DNA of 64,000 bases from Pseudomaricurvus sp033283175 (GCA_033283175.1 JAWMQM010000004.1:248001-312000), one strand, 5' to 3'. Counted from the first letter of the stretch, positions 1 to 8,796 are shown. Numbers and translations are program-made. Notes: a model not told the origin generated them from the sequence alone.

Positions 1-1
1 T

Positions 2-106
2 TACAATGTCGACTACCGCTACCAGGGTCAGGACTACCGCACGCAGACGGACTACGACCCAGGCAAGAGAATCAAGGTGGCGGTAAATGTGAGACCGGTG
101 CGCTGA
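2..106 (+). CDS. C-terminal end of a glycine-zipper 2TM / 17-kDa surface antigen-like protein (partial)
   Basis: Only the last 34 codons are in the window, in frame from base 2 to the TGA at 104-106. The peptide contains YRYQGQDYRT followed by DYDPG and ends NVRPVR. This is the usual C-terminal pattern of small envelope proteins with a glycine-zipper 2TM domain (rickettsial 17-kDa antigen-like). The family is periplasmic or outer-membrane associated and its function is poorly known. The domain itself lies upstream of the window, so the assignment rests on the tail alone. It is followed in the same direction by a PepSY protein and a two-component system, which fits an envelope-sensing cluster. 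Confidence 0.55.
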   Translation, partial: YNVDYRYQGQDYRTQTDYDPGKRIKVAVNVRPVR

Positions 107-166
107 TCGCATCCGGCTCACCCGAATTCAATACCCCCACAAGCAATACCCGTAACGGAGTGAGCC

Positions 167-442
167 ATGACGGCAGTCGATAAAATGTTCAGCAGCTTCA
201 GCGCCATCCGCGGCCACAGCGGTCGTGTGTTGGCGCTTTTACTTCTGCTGACACTGTGCGCCGGCAGCGTTCAGGCTCAATCCAGCAAGGGCGCCGAAAT
301 CAGCCCCTCACAGGCAGCGGCCATCGCCCAGCAACGCTACCCCGGCAAGGTGGTCAGCGTGAAGCGCAACAATGGCAGCTACAAGGTCAAGCTGCTGCAC
401 GAAGGTCAGGTGCGTGTCGTCACCATCAGTGCCCGCAAATAA
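167..442 (+). CDS. small secreted PepSY-domain protein
   Basis: The 91-residue product has a clear Sec signal peptide (basic start, hydrophobic run LALLLLLTLCAG, cleavage probably after VQAQ near residue 38). The rest is one short PepSY-like unit: ISPSQAAAIAQQRYPGKVV, then a variable turn and KVKLLHEGQVRVVTISA. GGAGTGA sits six bases before the ATG and supports this start. PepSY units are thought to bind or inhibit proteases or act as periplasmic sensors. The gene lies 32 bp before a response regulator, an arrangement seen in many gammaproteobacteria, so a role in modulating the downstream kinase is a reasonable inference. Its ligand is unknown. Confidence 0.8.
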   Translation: MTAVDKMFSSFSAIRGHSGRVLALLLLLTLCAGSVQAQSSKGAEISPSQAAAIAQQRYPGKVVSVKRNNGSYKVKLLHEGQVRVVTISARK

Positions 443-474
443 GCTGACCGCCAGCCCGAATAACAGGAACCGCC

Positions 475-1149
475 ATGCACCTGCTGATTGTTGAAGACGA
501 AACCCAGTTGCAACTGCAGATCCGCCGCCAGATGGAGGCGCTGGGTTTTACCGTAGACAGCGCCAGCGACGGCCGTGAAGGCCTCTACTTTGGCGAAGAG
601 TACCGCTACGACCTCGCCATCATTGACCTGGGCCTGCCCCAGATCAACGGCATAGAGCTGATTCGCCAGCTGCGCGAGAGCGGCAAGGATATGCCCATCC
701 TTATCCTCACCGCCCGCGGTGACTGGCAGGACAAGGTAGAAGGCCTGGAAGCCGGCGCTGACGACTACCTCACCAAACCGTTTCACCAGGAGGAGCTGCG
801 CGCACGGGTGCAGGCCCTGGTGCGCCGCTCCGCCGGCCAGGCCAGCAACAGCTGGCAGTTTGGACCGCTGACCATCAATTACGACAAAAAGCTGGTGCAG
901 CTGCAGGGGCAAACCGTTGACCTTACCAGTTACGAATTCAATGTGCTGGAGTACCTGGCCCGCAACCAGGGCAAAGTGATCTCCAAATCGGAGCTGACCG
1001 AGTACATCTACGCCCAGGATTTCGAGCGCGACAGCAACACCATCGAGGTCTTTATCGGCCGCCTGCGCAAGAAACTGGAGAACAGCGAAGGCATGGGCTT
1101 TATCCACACCATTCGCGGCCAAGGCTACCGTTTTGAGCCGCAGGCCTGA
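475..1149 (+). CDS. OmpR/PhoP-family response regulator
   Basis: 224 residues, normal for the family. The receiver domain has the acidic pair at E7/D8, the phospho-acceptor D51 in IIDLGLP, T79 in ILTAR and K101 in LTKPF. The second half is a winged-helix DNA-binding domain ending VFIGRLRKKLE and IRGQGYRF. AGGA lies just before the ATG. It would be phosphorylated by the kinase encoded next, whose start overlaps this gene by 17 bp, so the two are translationally coupled. The receptor gene at 2671 and the upstream PepSY gene are plausible targets, but no binding site can be shown. The sequence resembles PhoP/QseB-type regulators; the exact orthologue is not certain. Confidence 0.92.
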   Translation: MHLLIVEDETQLQLQIRRQMEALGFTVDSASDGREGLYFGEEYRYDLAIIDLGLPQINGIELIRQLRESGKDMPILILTARGDWQDKVEGLEAGADDYLTKPFHQEELRARVQALVRRSAGQASNSWQFGPLTINYDKKLVQLQGQTVDLTSYEFNVLEYLARNQGKVISKSELTEYIYAQDFERDSNTIEVFIGRLRKKLENSEGMGFIHTIRGQGYRFEPQA

Positions 1150-2512
1150 CACACCCTTTAACTTCCTCAACTCACTGCGCGGCCGTCTGATCGCCGCCAG
1201 CTTGTTGACCCTGCCACTGTTCACCGGTGCCAGCGGCCTGCTGTTGGAGCGCGCCTTCAAGGACAGCCTGATTGCCGGCGAGCTGGAACAGCTGCAGAGC
1301 CAGTTTTATGTATTGCTGGGCGCCGCCGAACTGCAGGATGGCGAGCTCTATATGCCGGCCCAGTTGCCGGATCCCCGCTACAGCGGCATCAACTCCGGGC
1401 TCTATGGCCAGATCGCCGTTGCCGGCAGCGGTGAGCCGCCCTGGCAGGTGCAGTGGCAGTCTGAGTCCGCCCGCCTGCTGGGACACCCCCTGCCGGTGAG
1501 CAAGGCCCCCTACCGCCTCAACTACAAGCGCTTAAGCTCCGACAAGCAGCTGTTCCGCTTTACCCGCGACCTGCAGTGGCTGAACGCCAACGACCAACCC
1601 ATCTCCTTGCGGGTAGAGATCTTCCACAGCCGCGACAGCTACAAGCAGCAGCTGAAAACCTACCGCCAGCAGCTTTGGTACGGGCTGGCGATGCTCTCCA
1701 TGGGGCTGCTGCTGATCCAGCTGGCGATCCTCGCCTGGGGCCTGCGCCCCCTGCGGCGGCTGACCCGGCAGATACGCCGCCTGCCTGGCACCCCGCGGCA
1801 GCGCCTCAGCGGCCGCTACCCGGACGAGATCCGCCCCCTCACCGACAGCCTCAATGACCTGCTCAGCAGTGAACAGCAGCAGCGCGAACGTTACAAAAAC
1901 ACCCTTGGCGACCTGGCCCACAGCCTCAAGACACCGCTGGCCATCCTTCAGGGGGAGGTGCAACAGGAGCAGCAAAACCTGCCCCTGATGCGTGAGCAGC
2001 TGGAGCGCATGGGAGCCATCATCCGTCACCAATTGCAGCGCGCCGTGCTGCAGACCGACCAGAAGCGCCACAGTGATCTCGACATCGCCCCGGTAGCCGA
2101 GCGCCTGTGTGCCGCCATGAGCAAGGTCTACCGGGACAAAAACATCCACTTCGACATCGACATACTGGCCGACACACGCTACCCCATCGAAAGCCAGGAC
2201 CTGTTCGAAATGCTCGGTAACCTGATCGAGAACGCCTGCAAATACGGTCGGGACCAGGTCACCATCCGTGCTGCCACCCTGGCGGAGAGCCTGCTCATCA
2301 CCGTGGCGGATAACGGCCCCGGGGTGGCCAGCGAACAGCGTCACACCATCCTGCAGCGCGGCGCCCGCGCCGACACCGCCCAGCCCGGCCAGGGCATTGG
2401 CCTGGCGGTGGCCACCGACATCATCAGCGCCTATCGTGGCAGCCTCGACATCACCCGCAGCAAAAGCCTCGGCGGGGCTGAATTTCAGGTACGCCTGCCC
2501 ATCACTTCCTGA
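1133..2512 (+). CDS. sensor histidine kinase (PhoQ-like)
   Basis: 459 residues from a TTG start that overlaps the regulator's end by 17 bp; no ATG or GTG lies nearby in frame. Order of parts: transmembrane segment about 18-38, periplasmic sensor region about 39-180, second transmembrane segment about 183-203, a HAMP-like linker, the H-box LAHSLKTPLA with the phosphorylated His about 263, then a HATPase domain with the N-box NLIENACKYG about 363-372, the G1 box DNGPG about 393-397 and the G2 box GQGIGLAV about 419-426. All catalytic motifs are intact. The stimulus is unknown; the PepSY protein encoded upstream is a candidate periplasmic partner. Confidence 0.9.
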   Translation: MSRRPDTPFNFLNSLRGRLIAASLLTLPLFTGASGLLLERAFKDSLIAGELEQLQSQFYVLLGAAELQDGELYMPAQLPDPRYSGINSGLYGQIAVAGSGEPPWQVQWQSESARLLGHPLPVSKAPYRLNYKRLSSDKQLFRFTRDLQWLNANDQPISLRVEIFHSRDSYKQQLKTYRQQLWYGLAMLSMGLLLIQLAILAWGLRPLRRLTRQIRRLPGTPRQRLSGRYPDEIRPLTDSLNDLLSSEQQQRERYKNTLGDLAHSLKTPLAILQGEVQQEQQNLPLMREQLERMGAIIRHQLQRAVLQTDQKRHSDLDIAPVAERLCAAMSKVYRDKNIHFDIDILADTRYPIESQDLFEMLGNLIENACKYGRDQVTIRAATLAESLLITVADNGPGVASEQRHTILQRGARADTAQPGQGIGLAVATDIISAYRGSLDITRSKSLGGAEFQVRLPITS

Positions 2513-2670
2513 TGAGTTGCTCATAACGCCAGTCCTGTGAACTAATTCTCCTTTTCTTGTTTGGCGCTAAAGTTTAGGATTAACGTCACTAACGGGACAC
2601 GAATAGCCAGCAGGGCCGCTGCAAAAAGAGCCGCTCCCCACTCCGGGGACGAAAGAGCCGAGCACACCCA

Positions 2671-5247
2671 ATGAAGTTTCGACAAATACACGCCCCTGTG
2701 CGGGTGGTGGCCTTCGCTGTGCCACTGTTTTTTGCACAAGCGGCGTATACAGCTGCCCTGCTGGAAGAGATTACTGTCAGCGCCCAGAAGCGCGACGAGA
2801 ACCTGCAGCAGGTGCCCATTGCCATCTCGGCGTTCAGCACCAGCACCATTCGCGACCTCGGTGCCCGCAGCCTCACCGACCTGGGCAAGTTCACCCCGGG
2901 GGCGGAGATGCACAACGACTCCTCCACCCAGCCCGAATACAGCATCCGTGGCATTCACACCACCGACTTCACTGTCGGTTCCGAGCCGGCGGTAGCGGTC
3001 TATGTGGACGGCATCTACTCCGCCCGCGGCGCCGGTGCCGAGCTGATCTTCAACGACCTGGAGCGGGTCGAAATCCTCAAGGGTCCACAGGGCACCCTGT
3101 TTGGCCGCAACGCCACCGGCGGCGCCATTCACCTGGTCACCCACAAGCCAGTGCAGGAGACCAGCGGCAGCGCCACCCTGTCTATCGGCAACTACCAGCA
3201 GCGCAATGTCGACTTCGTCTACAACACCCCCCTGACAGACACCATCGCCATGCGCGTCAGCGGTGCCATCAACCGTCGCAATGGCTACCTCAATAACCTT
3301 ACCGGCGCCGACATGAACAGCGTCGACGACCAGAACCTGCGCCTGTCCCTGCGCTGGCAACCCAATGACCGCACCGATGTCATCTGGCGGGCGGACTACA
3401 GCCACATGGACCAGAATTCCGGCGCCGTCTACACCACCACCGGGAGCGTGTACGCCGCCGGCGGCGTGAATGAACCGTTTGATCCCTTCGGTGATATCGC
3501 CGTGGACCTGGACTCGGTGGAGCAGCGCGAACTGTTTGGCACCTCGCTGGAAATACAGCACGACTTTGAACACTTCCGCCTCACCTCCCTCACCGGCTAT
3601 CGCTCCATGAATGCCGGTTTTATCAACGATGAGGACGGCTCCGCCGACATCCAGCACCGCTTCCACTCCAACAACACCGACGACCAGGATCAGTTGTCGC
3701 AGGAGTTTCGTTTCAGCGGTGAGACCGAGCGGATGCAGTGGACACTGGGTGCGGTCTACAACCGCGAGCATGTGGACCACACCACCCTCACCGAATACAA
3801 CTACACCACCTTTGAAACCTTTGCCCTCTACCAGGGCGCACTGGCCAACCCGGCACTGGTGGGGCTGGGGCCTGACGCCGAACCCTTTGCCATTGCCGAG
3901 CGCACCAACCTGATCCGCTCGCTCAACCAGGCCGGTGCCAACCCCGCCTTCAACGGCACCCTGTTCCCGGCGGGCTACAACATCGACGGGCTGTTTATCA
4001 GCAGCTTCCTGGTGGGCAGCAGCTACTACGGCAGCCCGCAGAACTTCCAGCTGAACAACATCCTGGTACCGGCAGCGGTGGCCAGCGGCTGTGGCCTGCC
4101 CGCCAGCGACACCAACCTGCTGGCCGTCATGGGCGCCACCAGCCCCAGCACCGCCATCGGCTGTGCGGTACTGCCCATGATCCAGGCACGCCTGACAGAA
4201 GATCCCTGGCAGGAGACCGTGCGCAACACCGGCACCTTTGAGAGCAGCGCCCTCTACGGCGATTTCACTTACGCCCTGACGAAGAAACTCAACCTCAGCG
4301 CCGGTGCCCGCTATACCTACGATCGCAAAGAGTTCACCATCGCCACCGGCTACAACCCCAACAACTACTTCTTCAACGACACCAATGGCGATCCGCTGCT
4401 GGTGGGTTTCTCCTTCTACGCCGACGGCGTCAACCACAACTTTGTGCCGGTGAAGTACAAGGACAACTGGGACGCGGTCTCCGGCCGGCTGGTACTCGAT
4501 TACAGCCTTTCTGAAGCCGCCATGGTCTATGGCTCGGTGGCCAGTGGTTTCAAGTCCGGCGGCTTTAACAGCCTCAACATCGGCAGTGGCATTGATCCCT
4601 CCTTCGATGAAGAGACGGTTATCAGCTACGAATTGGGGATCAAAAGCGATTGGTTAGATGGCCAGCTGCGCTTCAACGCCGCCACCTACTTCTACGAGTA
4701 TGACAACAAACAGGACCTGATCCTGGCAGGCGAGCCCGTAGCCACCTACTACGTTGCACTGGTGGACGCCCGGGGCAGCGGCGCCGAACTGGAATTGATG
4801 TGGCAAGCCACCGACCGCTGGTTGCTGGGCGCCAACTACAGCTACCTGGACACCGAGATCACCAACGACCACAGCGCTGCCATTACCTCCCAGGACCGCA
4901 GCGGCCAGCCGCTGGCCGACACCCCGCAACACAAGATCAACCTGGTGGCGCAGTACACCTTACCGCTCAGTGACCTGGGCGCCCTGGTCACCCGGGTGGA
5001 TGGCAACTGGACCGACGACCGCCTCTCGCAGGTGAGCTATCAGGCGGTGGACGACTACCAGCTGTGGAACGCGCGGGCCACCTTCACCCCCACCGGCAAT
5101 CGCTGGGCCCTGTCTGCCTGGGTCAACAATCTTACCGATGAAGAGATTATCGGTGGTTATATCGGGCCGGCCAGCGCCATTGGATCACACACCGTGTGGC
5201 GCATGCCGCCAAGGATGTATGGTGTGGATTTGAGTATGCGGTTCTGA
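2671..5247 (+). CDS. TonB-dependent outer-membrane receptor
   Basis: 858 residues. A signal peptide (MKFRQIHAPVRVVAFAVPLF, then FAQAAYTA) is followed by the TonB-box-like EEITVSAQKR, a plug domain to about residue 165 with VYVDGIY and RVEILKGPQGTLFGRNATGG, and a long beta-barrel. The last residue is Phe in DLSMRF, as expected for BAM-assembled barrels. The family imports siderophores, vitamin B12, or plant and algal compounds using TonB energy. The EEITVSAQKR type is abundant in marine gammaproteobacteria, where many copies have non-iron substrates, so the substrate cannot be given. The gene stands alone, 158 bp after the kinase. Confidence 0.9.
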   Translation: MKFRQIHAPVRVVAFAVPLFFAQAAYTAALLEEITVSAQKRDENLQQVPIAISAFSTSTIRDLGARSLTDLGKFTPGAEMHNDSSTQPEYSIRGIHTTDFTVGSEPAVAVYVDGIYSARGAGAELIFNDLERVEILKGPQGTLFGRNATGGAIHLVTHKPVQETSGSATLSIGNYQQRNVDFVYNTPLTDTIAMRVSGAINRRNGYLNNLTGADMNSVDDQNLRLSLRWQPNDRTDVIWRADYSHMDQNSGAVYTTTGSVYAAGGVNEPFDPFGDIAVDLDSVEQRELFGTSLEIQHDFEHFRLTSLTGYRSMNAGFINDEDGSADIQHRFHSNNTDDQDQLSQEFRFSGETERMQWTLGAVYNREHVDHTTLTEYNYTTFETFALYQGALANPALVGLGPDAEPFAIAERTNLIRSLNQAGANPAFNGTLFPAGYNIDGLFISSFLVGSSYYGSPQNFQLNNILVPAAVASGCGLPASDTNLLAVMGATSPSTAIGCAVLPMIQARLTEDPWQETVRNTGTFESSALYGDFTYALTKKLNLSAGARYTYDRKEFTIATGYNPNNYFFNDTNGDPLLVGFSFYADGVNHNFVPVKYKDNWDAVSGRLVLDYSLSEAAMVYGSVASGFKSGGFNSLNIGSGIDPSFDEETVISYELGIKSDWLDGQLRFNAATYFYEYDNKQDLILAGEPVATYYVALVDARGSGAELELMWQATDRWLLGANYSYLDTEITNDHSAAITSQDRSGQPLADTPQHKINLVAQYTLPLSDLGALVTRVDGNWTDDRLSQVSYQAVDDYQLWNARATFTPTGNRWALSAWVNNLTDEEIIGGYIGPASAIGSHTVWRMPPRMYGVDLSMRF

Positions 5248-5263
5248 CAACAGCGCCCGAAAA

Positions 5264-5463
5264 AATCGCGCAGGGGAGTGCGCTCCTACGTAGGAGCCCG
5301 GTCCTCCGGGCGATCCTTTTGCAGGCTCGCATGAGCATCATATCCCCCGGGAGGCCTTTGGTGATGTTTCAGTTGATTCAGCACAAACCCAGTGCCGGCA
5401 AGGGTGTAAAAGATCGCGCAGAGGACTGCGCTCCTACGTAGGAGCCCGCTCCCGCGGGCGATC
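5264..5463. repeat. two 52-bp head-to-head REP pairs with no spacer
   Basis: The gap between the receptor and pssA (5248-5568) holds two perfect back-to-back pairs of the 26-bp REP, at 5264-5315 and 5412-5463. In each, a reverse REP ends CTAC and the forward REP begins GTAG on the next base. The stems in a pair differ: GCGCAG-type on the left, and GCCCGG or GCCCGC on the right. Each half is therefore its own hairpin and the pair is also a larger palindrome, like a BIME. No gene is seen in this gap. Confidence 0.85.
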
Positions 5464-5514
5464 TTTTCTTCAGTTACGTACAGACACCTTATCCCCGGAC
5501 ACATTTGTTCCAGC

Positions 5515-5549
5515 CAATAAAAAACCGGCCAATGGCCGGTTTTTTATTG
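5515..5549. terminator. bidirectional intrinsic terminator after pssA and the TonB receptor
   Basis: A 16-bp perfect inverted repeat with loop AAT: AAAAAACCGGCC on one arm and GGCCGGTTTTTT on the other. It gives a GC stem with a T-run in either direction. It sits 20 bp past the pssA stop on the minus strand. Confidence 0.85.
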
Positions 5550-5568
5550 GGGGATGACAGCCTTCTGA

Positions 5569-6405
5569 TCAACCGCTCTTTTTATTCCGCAGCGCCCAGC
5601 CCCACATCACCAGCCCTGAAGCCGCGTACAGACCAAACAGCGCCAGCAGAATGCGCGGCGGATCAATGGACACCACACCGAAGATCAGCACCACTGCCAG
5701 CATCATCACAAACGGCACCCGACCGCGCAGGTCCAGCTTCTTGAAACTGCTGTATTTGACGTTGGACACCATCAACAGCCCCATCAACGCGGTAATCACA
5801 CCCGCCACAATGGAGGGTCGGCCGGACATGGCCACGTCGTAACCGGCCCATACCATACCCGCTACAACGGCAGCGGCAGCCGGGCTCGCCAGTCCCACAA
5901 AATAGCGGCTGTCCACGGTACCCACCTGGGTGTTGAAGCGCGCCAGTCGCAGGGCCGCGCCAGCCACATAAACAAACGCCGCACCGACACCGAACTTGCC
6001 CAGGTCCACCAGCGCCCACTGGTACATCACCAGCGCCGGCGCCACACCAAAGGAGACCATGTCCGAGAGGCTGTCATATTGCACGCCAAACTCGCTGGTG
6101 GTGTTGGTCAGACGCGCCACGCGGCCATCCAGGCCATCAAAAATCATCGCGGCAAAGATCGCCAGCGCGGCAAATTCAAAATGGCCCTGCATGGCAGACA
6201 TAATGGCGTAGAAACCACTGAACAGGGCCGCCGTGGTAAACAGGTTAGGCAGCAGGTAAATGCCCTTGCGGCGTACCTTCTCGCCGTTCTCCTGCACCTC
6301 CTCCACATGCTCATCCACCGGCAACAGCGTCTCATCCAGCAGACTGCTACTGCGTAGCTTGCCGCCTGGAGTGGGATTATCGTTTTCCTGCTTGTGATCG
6401 CTCAT
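5569..6405 (-). CDS. pssA: CDP-diacylglycerol--serine O-phosphatidyltransferase
   Basis: 278 residues. It makes phosphatidylserine from CDP-diacylglycerol and L-serine, the first step to phosphatidylethanolamine, in the inner membrane. The CDP-alcohol phosphatidyltransferase motif is complete: DGLDGRVAR, then eight residues, G, and DSLSD. About eight hydrophobic segments follow a polar N-terminal tail of some 45 residues. It lies downstream of ilvC on the same strand, a gene order shared with pseudomonads and relatives. Here nearly 1 kb of repeats and the ilvC terminator separate the two, so they are probably not cotranscribed. Confidence 0.9.
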   Translation of the reverse strand: MSDHKQENDNPTPGGKLRSSSLLDETLLPVDEHVEEVQENGEKVRRKGIYLLPNLFTTAALFSGFYAIMSAMQGHFEFAALAIFAAMIFDGLDGRVARLTNTTSEFGVQYDSLSDMVSFGVAPALVMYQWALVDLGKFGVGAAFVYVAGAALRLARFNTQVGTVDSRYFVGLASPAAAAVVAGMVWAGYDVAMSGRPSIVAGVITALMGLLMVSNVKYSSFKKLDLRGRVPFVMMLAVVLIFGVVSIDPPRILLALFGLYAASGLVMWGWALRNKKSG

Positions 6406-6612
6406 ACAACCTCTGGGTCAGAACTGGCATATCAGGGGCAGCATCATACTTGTTCTCACCGGGGGAGCCCAGCCCGCTATGGAGATTAGGACGCTTACGC
6501 TACAGGGGCCAGGACGCTGCGCTACAGGACGCTTCGCTACAGGATTGCGAACGCTGGGGCGTGATTTAGCGTAGGAGCCCGGTCCTCCGGGCGATCATTG
6601 ACCACATGTAAA

Positions 6613-6683
6613 GATCGCGCAGGGGATAAGATGAATCCCGGTGCAACCGGAAGATGAGATGGTCTGGGCCACTGCACGCCTAC
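6613..6683 (-). repeat. nested 71-bp REP, copy 1
   Basis: It runs GATC to CTAC on the plus strand. The outer stem is GCGCAG with a slightly decayed partner (CTGCAC). The inner hairpin is CCGGT and ACCGG. Confidence 0.8.
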
Positions 6684-6847
6684 GAAAAAGGATCGCGCGG
6701 GGGACCGCGCTCCTACGAGATCGGCGCGCTTACGCTACAGGGGCCAGGACGCTGTGCTACAGGACGCTTCGCTACAGGATTGCGAACGCTGGTGCGTGAT
6801 TTAGCGTAGGAGCCCGGTCCTCCGGGCGATCATTGACCACATGTAAA

Positions 6848-6918
6848 GATCGCGCAGGGGATAAGATGAATCCCGGTGCAACCGGAAGATGAGATGGTCT
6901 GGGCCACTGCACGCCTAC
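6848..6918 (-). repeat. nested 71-bp REP, copy 2
   Basis: It matches copy 1 including the decayed CTGCAC arm, because both lie in the 235-bp duplicated segment. Confidence 0.8.
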
Positions 6919-7169
6919 GAAAAAGGATCGCGCGAGGGACCGCGCTCCTACGAGATCGGCGCGCTGCCGTAGGAGCCCGGTCCTCCGGGCGAGCCCTTCC
7001 GCCTTTACCCGATCCAAACTTACGGTACAGGCCCAAACCGACTAAAAGATCGCGCGGGGGACCGCGCTCCTACGAGGTCGGCGCACTGCCGTAGGAGCCC
7101 GGTCCTCCGGGCGAGCCCTTCCGCCTTTACCCGATCCAAACTTACGGTACAGACCCAAACCGACTAAAA

Positions 7170-7240
7170 GATCGCGCAGGGGATAAGATGAATCCCGATG
7201 CAACCGGAAGATGAGATGGTCTGGGCCACTGCGCTCCTAC
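7170..7240 (-). repeat. nested 71-bp REP, copy 3
   Basis: The outer stem GCGCAG/CTGCGC is intact. The inner hairpin has one changed base (CCGAT against ACCGG). It occupies the position held by a simple REP in the preceding 122-bp unit. Confidence 0.8.
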
Positions 7241-7330
7241 AGGGCGGGGCGCAGTGTCCTGTAGCGAAGCGTCCTGGCCCCTGTAGCGAAGCGTCCTAGA
7301 TCCTAATAGCGAAGCGTCCTGCCCTCCATA

Positions 7331-7360
7331 AACAAAAAACGCGGCCCGGGGGCCGCGTTT
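7331..7360 (-). terminator. intrinsic terminator of ilvC
   Basis: Inverted repeat AAACGCGGCC, loop CGGG, GGCCGCGTTT, followed on the minus strand by a T-rich tract. It lies 31 bp past the ilvC stop codon. Confidence 0.85.
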
Positions 7361-7391
7361 CGCATCGTTTTAAACCGAACTTAAGAAAAAC

Positions 7392-8408
7392 TTAGTTCTT
7401 GGTTTTGTCGATGATTTTGTTCGCTTCGATCCATGGCATCATGCCACGCAGCTTCTCACCCACCTGCTCGATTGGGTGCGCAGCGTTGTTGCGACGACGA
7501 GCGGTCATGGATGGGTAGTTGGTCTGACCTTCAGCGATGAACATCTTGGCGTACTCACCGTCCTGAATACGCTTCAGGGCGTTGCGCATAGCCTGCTTGG
7601 ACTGCTCGTTGATGACCTCTGGGCCAGTCACGTACTCACCGTACTCCGCATTGTTGGAGATGGAGTAGTTCATGTTGGCGATACCGCCTTCGTACATCAG
7701 GTCAACGATCAGCTTCAGCTCGTGCAGACACTCAAAGTAGGCCATTTCAGGGGCGTAACCGGCTTCAGTCAGGGTTTCGAAGCCCGCTTTAACCAGCTCA
7801 ACACAGCCGCCACACAGAACCGCTTGCTCACCAAACAGGTCAGTTTCGGTTTCGTCTTTGAAAGTGGTTTCGATGATACCGGAACGGCCGCCGCCCACGC
7901 CCATGGCGTAAGACAGGGCAACTTCTTTAGCGTTGCCGGAAACGTCCTGCCAGATAGCGATCAGGTCAGGGATACCGCCGCCGTTAACGAACTCGTTACG
8001 TACGGTGTGGCCTGGGGCTTTAGGAGCAATCATGATCACGTCCAGGTCAGCGCGTGGCACAACCTGGTTGTAGAAGATGGCAAAACCGTGAGCGAAAGCC
8101 AGGGTAGCGCCCTGCTTGATGTTTGGCTCAATCTCGTCGCGGTACAGCTGGCCCTGGAACTCGTCAGGAGTCAGGATCATTACCAGGTCTGCCTGGGCAA
8201 CAGCGGTAGGTACATCAGCAACTTTCAGACCGTGAGCTTCAGCCTTGCGCACAGAGCTGGAAGAAGGACGCAGACCAACGGTCACGTCAACACCGGAATC
8301 TTTCAGGTTACAGGCGTGGGCGTGGCCCTGGGAGCCGTAACCGATAACGGCAACTTTCTTGCCCTGGATAATGGACAGGTTACAGTCCTTATCGTAATAA
8401 ACTTGCAT
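7392..8408 (-). CDS. ilvC: ketol-acid reductoisomerase, class I
   Basis: 338 residues, the standard length of class I enzymes. It converts 2-acetolactate or 2-aceto-2-hydroxybutyrate to the dihydroxy acids of valine, leucine and isoleucine synthesis, using NADPH and Mg2+. The Rossmann motif GYGSQGHAHA is at about residues 23-32. APKAPGH, the acidic metal ligands in FKDETETDLFGEQ and the C-terminal ECLHELKLIVDLMYEGG helix are all present. I start it at the ATG at 8408 (MQVYYDKD), preceded by GAGAGG. The frame stays open for another 297 bases upstream, but that part runs through the promoter and a repeat. It is divergent from ilvY, as in enterobacteria. Confidence 0.97.
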   Translation of the reverse strand: MQVYYDKDCNLSIIQGKKVAVIGYGSQGHAHACNLKDSGVDVTVGLRPSSSSVRKAEAHGLKVADVPTAVAQADLVMILTPDEFQGQLYRDEIEPNIKQGATLAFAHGFAIFYNQVVPRADLDVIMIAPKAPGHTVRNEFVNGGGIPDLIAIWQDVSGNAKEVALSYAMGVGGGRSGIIETTFKDETETDLFGEQAVLCGGCVELVKAGFETLTEAGYAPEMAYFECLHELKLIVDLMYEGGIANMNYSISNNAEYGEYVTGPEVINEQSKQAMRNALKRIQDGEYAKMFIAEGQTNYPSMTARRRNNAAHPIEQVGEKLRGMMPWIEANKIIDKTKN

Positions 8409-8516
8409 GATGCACCTCTCGGAGTAAACGCGGGCCGCCCGTGCAGCCCGCTCTATAAGCCGGATACTGTCGCCGGGATGGCTCTGGGAGCACCAGGGGA
8501 CAGCTTGACGGCGCGC

Positions 8517-8545
8517 AGTGTACGCCATCCGCCATGTTGCGTAAA
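8517..8545 (-). promoter_or_regulatory. predicted ilvC promoter
   Basis: On the minus strand, -35 TTTACG (8540-8545) and -10 TACACT (8517-8522) are separated by exactly 17 bp. This leaves a leader of about 100 nt before the ilvC ATG. Each box matches the consensus at four of six positions, which suits an activated promoter. Confidence 0.5.
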
Positions 8546-8582
8546 ATGAACTATTTGCAATACTACGTTTACATTTTTGCAA
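8537..8582. promoter_or_regulatory. candidate IlvY operator
   Basis: Three TTGC half-sites (TTGCGT at 8537, TTGCAA at 8555, TTGCAA at 8577) lie about two helical turns apart, immediately upstream of and overlapping the predicted ilvC -35 box. Tandem sites in this position are what IlvY, a LysR-type activator, uses in enterobacteria. The assignment is by position and pattern only. Confidence 0.4.
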
Positions 8583-8629
8583 CACCGAAACAGTAAGCGG
8601 CATAATTACGAGCGCTAACACCCCCTGAT

Positions 8630-8734
8630 CCGTCATTGCGAGGGGCGTTTTTGGCCCCGAAGCAAACCATGTCTGGCACCTTTTAGCCAACACCGTGCCG
8701 ATCATGGGTCGCCACGCTGCGCTCGCGACGACGG
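8630..8734. repeat. 105-bp MITE-like palindromic element, copy 1
   Basis: It begins CCGTCATTGCGAGGGGCG and ends with CGCTCGCGACGACGG, so the two ends are imperfect inverted repeats. Internal dyads pair most of the rest. It belongs to the widespread CATTGCGAGG family of intergenic repeats. Confidence 0.75.
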
Positions 8735-8796
8735 CGGGAGTTTGGTGCGTCGGAGAGGTGCCACCTGACCGCTGGCGAGGCTACTCCCCCCCAACA

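Larger units (their letters stand above)
6485..7320. repeat. REP / nested-REP / 15-mer cluster with internal tandem duplications
   Basis: This gene-free gap between pssA and ilvC contains 15-mer units (AGGACGCTTCGCTAC and variants), simple 26-bp REPs and three nested 71-bp REPs. It grew partly by duplication. A segment starting at 6494 recurs at 6729 (period about 235 bp), and one starting at 6967 recurs at 7089 (period 122 bp). In the second duplication the first unit carries a simple REP (7048-7073) where the second has a nested one (7170-7240). Short open frames here are products of the repeats. Confidence 0.85.

Noticed and set aside
2542..4437. Long open frame opposite the TonB receptor gene
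   Set aside because: It is the antisense shadow of a GC-rich gene, with no recognisable domain and low-complexity Gly/Val/Ala composition. The same holds for long antisense frames opposite ilvC, ugd, cysN, rmlA and the ATP sulfurylase gene.
8409..8705. N-terminal extension of ilvC
   Set aside because: It runs through the promoter, the operator-like sites and a repeat. The ATG at 8408 has a ribosome-binding site and gives 338 residues, the exact class I length.
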